A stretch of 64,000 nt of DNA from Cognatundibacterium squillarum (GTDB lineage: Bacteria > Pseudomonadota > Gammaproteobacteria > Burkholderiales > Burkholderiaceae_D), in contig NZ_BMYU01000004.1 of assembly GCF_014652435.1 (NCBI RefSeq), positions 351,752 to 415,751 on the forward strand, given 5' to 3'. The translations under genes were made by a program, and so were the position numbers. How positions within the stretch are numbered: position 1 is the stretch's first letter; every line of letters starts with the position of its first letter. Below are positions 57,899 to 64,000 of the stretch, piece by piece. Under the pieces are notes generated by a model that saw only the letters and a program-made list of their open reading frames with translations, ran no database searches and was not told where the DNA came from.

Positions 57899-58267
57899 TT
57901 ACAGTACTTCAGGAGCCAGAGACACGATTTTCATAAAGCGCTCAGTACGCAGTTCGCGCGTCACTGGGCCAAAAATACGTGTGCCGATAGGCTCAAGTTT
58001 ATTATTCAACAATACTGCTGCATTGCCATCGAATTTGACCAGCGAGCCATCTTGACGACGAACACCTTTAGCTGTGCGAACCACAACGGCGTTATAAATC
58101 TCACCTTTTTTCACACGACCGCGAGGAGCAGCAGACTTCACAGTGACCTTAATTATGTCACCGATACCTGCGTAACGACGCTTGGAACCGCCCAACACCT
58201 TAATGCACAATACTTCGCGTGCGCCGGTGTTGTCGGCCACTTCCAGCCGACTTTCTGTTTGAATCAT
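57899..58267 (-). CDS. rplN: 50S ribosomal protein L14
   Basis: The 122 residues start [19 protein letters not shown] and contain [21 protein letters not shown]14 contacts the small subunit at bridge B8. It is the first gene of the spc operon, preceded by a 238-bp gap after rpsQ that should contain the spc promoter. Confidence 0.97.
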   Translation of the reverse strand: MIQTESRLEVADNTGAREVLCIKVLGGSKRRYAGIGDIIKVTVKSAAPRGRVKKGEIYNAVVVRTAKGVRRQDGSLVKFDGNAAVLLNNKLEPIGTRIFGPVTRELRTERFMKIVSLAPEVL

Positions 58268-58430
58268 AATATTCTCTTTCCCAACTTAATCCACACAACT
58301 TGCGCATTGCAAGCTTGTAGTCAGTCTTGGACCCGCCAGCCAACCCCTACATAACCCACAATGCACGAGTCAACTGATTAGGTGGACGATTTAACTAATT
58401 TCGCAGCGAGAACTGCTACGAAGACGTTTT

Positions 58431-58465
58431 AGGCTGTTATCCGTATTAACTACAGATAACAGCCT
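58431..58465. other. 11-bp perfect hairpin in the rpsQ-rplN gap
   Basis: AGGCTGTTATC and GATAACAGCCT are exact complements around a 13-nt loop. On the minus strand it is followed by AAAACG, not U residues, so it is not a standard terminator. An AT-rich hairpin (58477-58497) lies between it and the rpsQ stop. Confidence 0.5.
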
Positions 58466-58505
58466 TAGATTATCGCACCAAAAAAATTTTTGTGCAATAA
58501 AATTG

Positions 58506-58778
58506 TTATACAGTCTGTGCGACCTGAATCACACGAGTAACTGTCCAGGATTTAGTCTTAGAAATTGGACGACCTTCCTGAATTTCGACTGTATCGCCTT
58601 CCTTTGCCTGGTTAGCTTCATCGTGCGCATGGTACTTCGCAGTACGAACGATGATCTTGCCATACAGAGGATGTTTGACGTGACGTTCAACCAGTACTGT
58701 AACTGTTTTGTCCATCTTGTCAGACACGACTTTGCCAATCAATGTGCGCTTCAATGCCACTTTAACTTGATCGTTCAT
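58506..58778 (-). CDS. rpsQ: 30S ribosomal protein S17
   Basis: The 90 residues contain the family [23 protein letters not shown] and the [20 protein letters not shown]-fold end. It closes the S10 operon and overlaps rpmC by 1 nt. Confidence 0.97.
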   Translation of the reverse strand: MNDQVKVALKRTLIGKVVSDKMDKTVTVLVERHVKHPLYGKIIVRTAKYHAHDEANQAKEGDTVEIQEGRPISKTKSWTVTRVIQVAQTV

Positions 58779-58969
58779 TATTTGGCACCCTTCTGATTGA
58801 TGACTGTTTTCACGCGGGCGATGTCACGACGAACTTTTTTCAGTTGCGCTGTATTTGTCAGCTGTTGCGTTGCGAGCTGCATACGCAGGCTGAACTGAGC
58901 TTTCAACAGATCATTCAGTTCTTTTGTCAAAGCCGCTTGATCCTTAGCTTGGAGTTCAGATGCTTTCAT
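58778..58969 (-). CDS. rpmC: 50S ribosomal protein L29
   Basis: The 63-residue two-helix protein ([18 protein letters not shown], ending [17 protein letters not shown]) is standard L29, near the polypeptide exit site. It lies 12 bp after rplP. Confidence 0.96.
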   Translation of the reverse strand: MKASELQAKDQAALTKELNDLLKAQFSLRMQLATQQLTNTAQLKKVRRDIARVKTVINQKGAK

Positions 58970-58981
58970 TGTGGACTCCTA

Positions 58982-59401
58982 TTATTGACCGATTTGACGA
59001 ACGACGAAAGTCGTAGCCAGCGGCAGCTTGGCAGCTGCCAGGCGGAACGCTTCGCGTGCGAGCGACTCATCGACACCTTCCATCTCGTACAACATTTTGC
59101 CTGGTTGAATCTCGGCAACGTAGTACTCAGGATTACCTTTACCATTACCCATACGAACTTCAGCTGGCTTCTGGGAAATTGGCTTATCTGGGAAAACGCG
59201 AATCCAGATACGACCGCCACGTTTGATATGACGAGTCATTGCACGACGCGCAGCTTCAATCTGACGCGCTGTGATGCGGCCACGGCCAACCGCTTTCAAA
59301 CCAAATTCACCGAAAGAAACTGCTGTGCCGCGCTCATGGGAAATACCCTTGTTACGGCCTTTTTGTTCCTTACGATATTTTCTGCGTGCTGGTTGCAGCA
59401 T
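58982..59401 (-). CDS. rplP: 50S ribosomal protein L16
   Basis: The 139 residues ([39 protein letters not shown]) form L16, which organises the A-site region of the 50S subunit. It begins 2 bp after rpsC. Confidence 0.97.
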   Translation of the reverse strand: MLQPARRKYRKEQKGRNKGISHERGTAVSFGEFGLKAVGRGRITARQIEAARRAMTRHIKRGGRIWIRVFPDKPISQKPAEVRMGNGKGNPEYYVAEIQPGKMLYEMEGVDESLAREAFRLAAAKLPLATTFVVRQIGQ

Positions 59402-59403
59402 GA

Positions 59404-60219
59404 TTATTCTCCTGCTTTCTCAGCTGGTGCAGCATCTGCCTTACGAACACGTTTGGCTGGAGCTGCAGCTGTGTTTTGTCCGTCCGCACGTTTTGCGCGC
59501 GGGCGGCTGTTTGGCTTACCGTCATCACGACGTGGACCACGACGTTTTTTGTCGTCTTCTGGTGCAGTGTCGATTACCGGAGCTTCGCCATTCGCCAGAC
59601 GATCACCTTTATAAACCCAGACTTTAACGCCGATAATACCGTAAGTAGTCGACGCTTCACCGAAACCGTAATCGATATCAGCACGCAGTGTATGCAGAGG
59701 CACACGACCTTCGCGATACCATTCTTTACGCGCAATTTCGATACCATTCAGACGACCACCGGACATGATCTTGATACCCTGAGCGCCCAAACGCATTGCG
59801 TTTTGCATCGCACGTTTCATCGCACGACGGAACATAATACGTTTTTCGAGCTGCTGAGCAATCGAATCAGCGATCAGCTGTGCGTCGATTTCTGGCTTGC
59901 GAATTTCTTCGATGTTCACATGAACAGGAACGCCCATCATTTTGGACAGTTCCGCTTTCAGAACTTCGATATCTTCGCCTTTTTTACCGATTACAACACC
60001 CGGACGGGAGCTGTAAATGGTTATACGTGCATTTTTTGCTGGACGCTCAATAGTGATACGGCCGACGGATGCATTTTTCAGTTTCTTTTTCAGGTAGTCA
60101 CGTACCTTCAGATCTTCACCCAGCATGGAGGCAAAATTTGCATTGCCTGCGTACCAGCGGGAAGCCCAGTTACGTGTTACTGCCAGACGAAAACCGGTTG
60201 GATGTATCTTCTGTCCCAT
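59404..60219 (-). CDS. rpsC: 30S ribosomal protein S3
   Basis: The 271 residues start [18 protein letters not shown] and include a KH domain ([19 protein letters not shown]). The last about 55 residues are a low-complexity tail rich in Ala, Arg, Lys and Asp, making it about 38 residues longer than E. coli S3. Such tails are usual in Burkholderiales. S3 guards the mRNA entry channel. Confidence 0.97.
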   Translation of the reverse strand: MGQKIHPTGFRLAVTRNWASRWYAGNANFASMLGEDLKVRDYLKKKLKNASVGRITIERPAKNARITIYSSRPGVVIGKKGEDIEVLKAELSKMMGVPVHVNIEEIRKPEIDAQLIADSIAQQLEKRIMFRRAMKRAMQNAMRLGAQGIKIMSGGRLNGIEIARKEWYREGRVPLHTLRADIDYGFGEASTTYGIIGVKVWVYKGDRLANGEAPVIDTAPEDDKKRRGPRRDDGKPNSRPRAKRADGQNTAAAPAKRVRKADAAPAEKAGE

Positions 60220-60228
60220 CGCGACTCC

Positions 60229-60561
60229 TTAGTTACCAACAGTCACGTAGATGTGACAGGATTGTTTAGAGATACGATCACCACGACCTTTAGCGCGTGC
60301 TGTGAAGCGCTTCAGAATCGCACCTTTTTCGACATAAATCGTTTTAACTTTCAGTTCGTCGATGTCTGCACCGTCATTGTGCTCTGCATTCGCAATTGCG
60401 GATTCCAGAACTTTTTTGATGATTGCAGCACCTTTTTTCGGGCTGAAAGCCAGAATGTTGAGTGCCTGATCTACTTTTTTACCGCGGATCATATCTGCCA
60501 CGAGACGACCTTTTTGCTCTGACAGACGAACACCGCGCAGAATTGCTTTAGTTTCCATCAT
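60229..60561 (-). CDS. rplV: 50S ribosomal protein L22
   Basis: The 110 residues ([20 protein letters not shown], ending [14 protein letters not shown]) form L22, whose loop lines the nascent peptide tunnel. The start may be the second Met. It lies 6 bp after rpsS. Confidence 0.97.
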   Translation of the reverse strand: MMETKAILRGVRLSEQKGRLVADMIRGKKVDQALNILAFSPKKGAAIIKKVLESAIANAEHNDGADIDELKVKTIYVEKGAILKRFTARAKGRGDRISKQSCHIYVTVGN

Positions 60562-60567
60562 CGGTCC

Positions 60568-60843
60568 TTATCGTTTAGCCTTTTTGTCGGCTGCATGGCC
60601 TTTGAATGTGCGTGTCAGCGCAAATTCACCAAGCTTGTGACCAACCATATTTTCGGAAACATAAACCGGTACGTGTTGCTTACCGTTATGAACCGCAATA
60701 GTCAAACCGATAAAGTCCGGCAGAATTGTCGAACGACGGGACCAGGTTTTGATTGGCTTTTTGTCTTTAGACGCTTGCGCAGCTTCGACTTTCTTCACCA
60801 GGTGGGCGTCACAAAACGGCCCTTTTTTCAATGAACGTGTCAT
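60568..60843 (-). CDS. rpsS: 30S ribosomal protein S19
   Basis: The 91 residues begin [18 protein letters not shown] and contain [22 protein letters not shown], diagnostic of S19 in the 30S head. Confidence 0.97.
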   Translation of the reverse strand: MTRSLKKGPFCDAHLVKKVEAAQASKDKKPIKTWSRRSTILPDFIGLTIAVHNGKQHVPVYVSENMVGHKLGEFALTRTFKGHAADKKAKR

Positions 60844-60853
60844 GTGTTATCCC

Positions 60854-61681
60854 TTATTTCTTACCACGGCGAGAGACGATCATCGAAGTAGTACGCTTAT
60901 TGCGACGAGTCTTCTTACCTTTAGTCTGTTGACCCCATGGAGATACTGGATGACGACCGGCTGCTGTTTTACCTTCACCACCACCGTGCGGGTGGTCGAT
61001 CGGGTTCATGACCACACCGCGAACGGTAGGACGAACACCGCGCCAGCGCATCGCACCAGCTTTACCAATCTTACGCAGGTTATGCTCACCATTACCTACT
61101 TCACCGATTGTCGCGCGGCATTCGATATGAATACGGCGAACCTCACCGGAACGCAGACGAACCTGCGCATAGGTACCTTCGCGCGCCATCAGAACAACGC
61201 CAGCACCAGCTGTACGTGCAATCTGAGCGCCTTTACCTGGCAACATTTCTACGCAGTGCATAGTGGAGCCAACAGGAATATTGCGGATAGGCAGGCAGTT
61301 ACCGGCTTTGATAGGAGCCTGGGAACCGTTCATCAGCTGATCGCCAACGGAAACACCCTTAGGAGCGATGATGTACTTACGCTCGCCGTCTGCGTAGCAC
61401 AGCAGTGCAATGTGCGCAGTACGGTTAGGATCGTATTCGATACGTTCAACTTTAGCAGGAATACCGTCTTTGTTGCGTTTGAAGTCAACAACACGGTAAT
61501 GATGCTTGTGACCACCACCGATATGACGGGTAGTGATGTGACCGTTATTATTACGGCCGGAAGTTTTGGTTTTCTTTTCCAACAAAGCAGCAAACGGACG
61601 GCCTTTAAACAGACCTTCAGTTACCACTTTCACCATACCACGACGACCTGGTGAGGTTGGCTTCATCTTAACGAGTGCCAT
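60854..61681 (-). CDS. rplB: 50S ribosomal protein L2
   Basis: The 275 residues contain the family block [26 protein letters not shown] near the C-terminus, with the conserved histidine implicated in peptidyl transferase function. It lies 2 bp after rplW. Confidence 0.98.
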   Translation of the reverse strand: MALVKMKPTSPGRRGMVKVVTEGLFKGRPFAALLEKKTKTSGRNNNGHITTRHIGGGHKHHYRVVDFKRNKDGIPAKVERIEYDPNRTAHIALLCYADGERKYIIAPKGVSVGDQLMNGSQAPIKAGNCLPIRNIPVGSTMHCVEMLPGKGAQIARTAGAGVVLMAREGTYAQVRLRSGEVRRIHIECRATIGEVGNGEHNLRKIGKAGAMRWRGVRPTVRGVVMNPIDHPHGGGEGKTAAGRHPVSPWGQQTKGKKTRRNKRTTSMIVSRRGKK

Positions 61682-61683
61682 AA

Positions 61684-61998
61684 TTATGCCTCCTCAGTGA
61701 AGTTGATTTCCTGGCCGGGCTTCAGACACACAAACGCACGTTTGGTGTGATTACGACGACCAACAAATCTACCGGTACGTTTTTGTTTACCTTGGCGATT
61801 TGCTACTTGCACAGACTGAACCTGCACTTTAAACAGCAATTCGACGGCAGCTTTGATTTCTGGCTTAGTTGCATCTGGCGCTACCAGAAAAACAACTTGC
61901 TCATTCTTTTCAGCAACCATTGTTGCTTTTTCAGAAATTACAGGAGCCAGCAATACCTTCATCAGGCGTTCTTCGCTATGTTTGACTACTGCGTTCAT
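61684..61998 (-). CDS. rplW: 50S ribosomal protein L23
   Basis: The 104 residues contain [15 protein letters not shown] and [20 protein letters not shown], as in L23, which forms the docking site for trigger factor and SRP at the tunnel exit. Its ATG overlaps the rplD stop (ATGA). Confidence 0.96.
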   Translation of the reverse strand: MNAVVKHSEERLMKVLLAPVISEKATMVAEKNEQVVFLVAPDATKPEIKAAVELLFKVQVQSVQVANRQGKQKRTGRFVGRRNHTKRAFVCLKPGQEINFTEEA

Positions 61999-62618
61999 GC
62001 CAGCATCTCCTCAATCTTAGCCAGTGCTGGTTTGGTGATCAGTACTTTTTTGTAGAACACCAAAGAAACTGGATCAGCGTAACGTGGCTCTACAACCAGG
62101 ACGTTCGCCAGGTTACGTGCAGCCAGCATCAGATTTTCATTGAAATCTTCAGTGATAATCAGCACGGAATCAGCGCAACCCATTGCTTTCAGCTTCGCAG
62201 ACAACAGCTTTGTCTTTGGCGCTTCAACAGTCAGGCCGTCGATCACTTGCAGACGATCTTCACGAGCGAGCTGAGACAGAATCGAGCAGACACCTGCGCG
62301 ATACATCTTTTTGTTAACTTTGTGAGAGAAGTTCTCTTCCGGAGAGTTCGGGAATGTACGACCACCACCACGCCACAGAGGAGAAGAAGACATACCAGCA
62401 CGTGCACGGCCAGTACCTTTTTGACGCCACGGTTTCTTTGTGGTGTGTTTTACTTCTTCACGGTCTTTTTGTTTGCGATTACCGCTACGTGCGTTCGCTT
62501 GGAATGCAACTACAACCTGATGAATCAGGGCTTCATTGTAGTCACGACCGAAGATCGCATCAGAGGCAGCAACATTAGACGCTGCTTGACCTTGTTCGTT
62601 CAGGAGCTTCAGTTCCAT
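61995..62618 (-). CDS. rplD: 50S ribosomal protein L4
   Basis: The 207 residues contain the tunnel-loop block [21 protein letters not shown]. In E. coli L4 also represses the S10 operon; that leader structure is specific to gammaproteobacteria and is not claimed here. It follows rplC by 3 bp. Confidence 0.97.
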   Translation of the reverse strand: MELKLLNEQGQAASNVAASDAIFGRDYNEALIHQVVVAFQANARSGNRKQKDREEVKHTTKKPWRQKGTGRARAGMSSSPLWRGGGRTFPNSPEENFSHKVNKKMYRAGVCSILSQLAREDRLQVIDGLTVEAPKTKLLSAKLKAMGCADSVLIITEDFNENLMLAARNLANVLVVEPRYADPVSLVFYKKVLITKPALAKIEEMLA

Positions 62619-62621
62619 GAA

Positions 62622-63278
62622 TTATGCTCCCTTCTTGGCTTTAACTTTAACAGCAGGCGAAACAACTACCTGACCATTTTTTGCGCCCGGCACGGCACCC
62701 TTCACCAGCAACAAAGAACGCTCGGCATCGATACGTGCGATTTCGAGGTTTTGCACTGTGCACTTAACGTCACCCATGTGACCAGTCATGCGCTTACCAG
62801 GAAAAACACGACCTGGATCCTGCGCCATACCGATCGAACCTGGAACGTTATGGGAACGGGAGTTACCGTGAGTTGCGCGACCAGAAGAGAAGTTGTAGCG
62901 TTTAATGGTACCGGCATAACCCTTACCAATGGAAACACCCTGAACGTCTACTTTTTGACCAACTTCGAACAGACCTACAGGCACAACATCGCCTGCTTTC
63001 AGTTCAGCAGCCTTAGCAGCATCAACGCGGAATTCTTTCAAGACGACGCCAGCTTCAACACCTGCTTTAGCAAGGTGACCGGCAGCCGCTTTATTTACGC
63101 GGGAAGCACGGCGCTGACCAAATGTTACCTGAACAGAAGTATAGCCGTCTGTTTCAGGAGTTTTGACTTGCGTCACGCGGTTGTTGGACACGTCCAGCAC
63201 AGTAACAGGGATAGAATCACCGTCATCTGTGAAGATGCGCATCATACCAACCTTGCGACCTAAAAGGCCCAAGCTCAT
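62622..63278 (-). CDS. rplC: 50S ribosomal protein L3
   Basis: The 218 residues start [20 protein letters not shown] and include the loop [21 protein letters not shown] near the peptidyl transferase centre. The ATG at 63278 has GGAG about 7 nt upstream. The 183-bp leader after rpsJ is unusually long and carries a terminator-shaped hairpin and another stem close to the ribosome binding site. Confidence 0.97.
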   Translation of the reverse strand: MSLGLLGRKVGMMRIFTDDGDSIPVTVLDVSNNRVTQVKTPETDGYTSVQVTFGQRRASRVNKAAAGHLAKAGVEAGVVLKEFRVDAAKAAELKAGDVVPVGLFEVGQKVDVQGVSIGKGYAGTIKRYNFSSGRATHGNSRSHNVPGSIGMAQDPGRVFPGKRMTGHMGDVKCTVQNLEIARIDAERSLLLVKGAVPGAKNGQVVVSPAVKVKAKKGA

Positions 63279-63291
63279 TATTTTCTCCATT

Positions 63292-63311
63292 CTCACCTAC
63301 GGTTGGGTGAG
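63292..63311 (-). promoter_or_regulatory. small hairpin just upstream of the rplC ribosome binding site
   Basis: CTCACC and GGTGAG pair around an 8-nt loop, ending 3 bp before the GGAG of rplC. It could affect rplC translation; this is inference from position only. Confidence 0.3.
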
Positions 63312-63321
63312 GCTGATGTTT

Positions 63322-63368
63322 AAAAAAACTTAAACAAATAGGCCAGCTATTGCTGACCCACGTTTAAG
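63322..63368 (-). terminator. terminator-shaped attenuator between rpsJ and rplC
   Basis: On the minus strand outer arms CTTAAAC/GTTTAAG and inner arms GGTCAGC/GCTGGCC (one mismatch) form a stem of about 13 bp with a TATT-type loop, followed by TTTTTTT. It sits inside the S10 operon, 93 bp past rpsJ. Confidence 0.65.
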
Positions 63369-63461
63369 CCCTCCATTGTATTCCGCAAAATTTTGCTTTG
63401 CAAGAAAAATTTCTCACGAATGCACAAACATCCGAAAAAAAATCAATGCAGGGTTACCGTA

Positions 63462-63779
63462 TTATTGCAGTTTGATTTCAACGTCAACGCCAGCTGGCAA
63501 ATCCAGCTTCATCAGTGCATCAACAGTTTTATCTGTCGGATCAACGATATCCATCAGACGCTGATGGGTACGGATTTCGAACTGGTCGCGGGAAGTTTTA
63601 TTAACGTGCGGGGAACGCAGTACGTCAAAACGCTGGATGCGTGTCGGCAGAGGAACTGGACCTTTTACAACTGCACCAGTACGCTTAGCTGTCTCAACGA
63701 TTTCCAGAGCAGACTGATCGATCAGTTTGTAATCGAACGCTTTCAGACGAATGCGGATTTTTTGATTTTGAGTAGACAT
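63462..63779 (-). CDS. rpsJ: 30S ribosomal protein S10
   Basis: The 105 residues contain [30 protein letters not shown] and [31 protein letters not shown] C-terminus. S10 also serves as NusE in transcription antitermination. GGAA precedes the ATG. It is the first gene of the S10 operon, separated from tuf by a strong terminator. Confidence 0.97.
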   Translation of the reverse strand: MSTQNQKIRIRLKAFDYKLIDQSALEIVETAKRTGAVVKGPVPLPTRIQRFDVLRSPHVNKTSRDQFEIRTHQRLMDIVDPTDKTVDALMKLDLPAGVDVEIKLQ

Positions 63780-63801
63780 TGCTATTCCTATAAAGAACGG
63801 T

Positions 63802-63821
63802 GCTGAATTCGTAAATTCAGC
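63802..63821 (-). promoter_or_regulatory. hairpin in the rpsJ leader
   Basis: GCTGAATT and AATTCAGC are exact complements with a 4-nt loop, 22 bp before the rpsJ ATG. The motif CGTTCTTT flanks it on both sides on the minus strand. Role unknown. Confidence 0.35.
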
Positions 63822-63837
63822 GTTTTTACAAAGAACG

Positions 63838-63873
63838 TAAAAAAACGGCTGCCGAAATTTTCGGCAGCCGTTT
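63838..63873 (-). terminator. intrinsic terminator after tuf
   Basis: AAACGGCTGCCGA and TCGGCAGCCGTTT form a stem of about 13 bp, followed on the minus strand by TTTTTTT. It begins 24 bp after the tuf stop and separates the str operon end from rpsJ. Confidence 0.9.
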
Positions 63874-63896
63874 AGTGTACACCAAAATTACGAGAA

Positions 63897-64000
63897 TTAC
63901 TCGATAATTTTCGCTACAACGCCCGCACCAACGGTACGACCGCCTTCACGGATCGCGAAACGCAGACCTTCTTCCATAGCGATCGGGGAAATCAGTTTCA
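63897..64000 (-). CDS. tuf: elongation factor Tu, C-terminal end (partial at window edge)
   Basis: Only the last 34 residues and the TAA stop are in the window. They read [20 protein letters not shown], then [13 protein letters not shown], the C-terminus of EF-Tu domain 3. EF-Tu delivers aminoacyl-tRNA to the ribosome. In this order tuf is normally the last gene of rpsL-rpsG-fusA-tuf. Confidence 0.96.
   Translation of the reverse strand, partial: KLISPIAMEEGLRFAIREGGRTVGAGVVAKIIE

Noticed and set aside
58320..58380. spc operon promoter with TTGACT at 58368-58373 on the minus strand
   Set aside because: The best -10-like TATGTA lies only 14 bp away, too short a spacer for a confident call.
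59476..60522. 348-codon plus-strand frame opposite rpsC and rplV (similar ones at 49721-50818, 62247-63263 and 60749-61654)
   Set aside because: All lie antisense to ribosomal protein genes with biased codon use, which leaves long open frames by chance; compositions are implausible.

Overview
The window reads as a chromosomal segment of a Gram-negative betaproteobacterium of the order Burkholderiales, most likely Oxalobacteraceae or a close relative. The support is the gene order (kdsD-kdsC-lptC-lptA-lptB-rpoN-hpf; pilMNOPQ next to aroK/aroB and divergent from ponA; a SAH riboswitch before ahcY; ResB/CcsB cytochrome c maturation; infA inside the spc operon), together with moderate GC by eye. 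No genus is assigned. No rRNA, tRNA, CRISPR array, transposase or prophage was seen.

Layout: (1) 0-5.2 kb, minus strand: a small membrane protein and ahcY behind a SAH riboswitch, a GNAT, apt, and a Kef-type antiporter. (2) 5.8-12.6 kb, plus strand: the KDO/LPS-transport operon kdsD-kdsC-lptC-lptA-lptB-rpoN, then hpf and an isolated HIBCH-like gene. (3) 12.6-17.4 kb, minus: a branched-chain amino acid ABC transporter livK-livH-livMG-livF in which LivM and LivG are one polypeptide. (4) 17.8-29.0 kb, minus: a long probable operon pilM-N-O-P-Q, a nine-repeat lipoprotein, a fused aroK-aroB, dgt and a DUF4197 gene. (5) 29.3-34.5 kb: ponA divergent from pilM, cyaY, lptM, an acyltransferase and msrPQ. 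(6) 35-41 kb: cytochrome c4, resB, ccsB, engB and hemB. (7) 41.7-49.1 kb: a sterol-desaturase-like protein, CorA/ZntB transporter, exonuclease I, RimL-like GNAT, 1-Cys peroxiredoxin, DsbD and CutA. (8) 49.2-64.0 kb, minus: the complete S10-spc-alpha ribosomal protein cluster, with the 3' end of tuf at the right edge.

Functionally this is mostly envelope building (KDO, LPS transport, peptidoglycan, type IV pili, cytochrome c and disulfide maturation) plus the core translation cluster. The least explained element is the repeat lipoprotein between pilQ and aroKB. Two gene fusions (livMG, aroKB), several terminator-shaped hairpins inside the ribosomal operons, a three-copy intergenic repeat and a perfect 24-bp GC-core palindrome in a gene-free gap are the other points worth checking. 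All calls come from reading the sequence; no database search was run.
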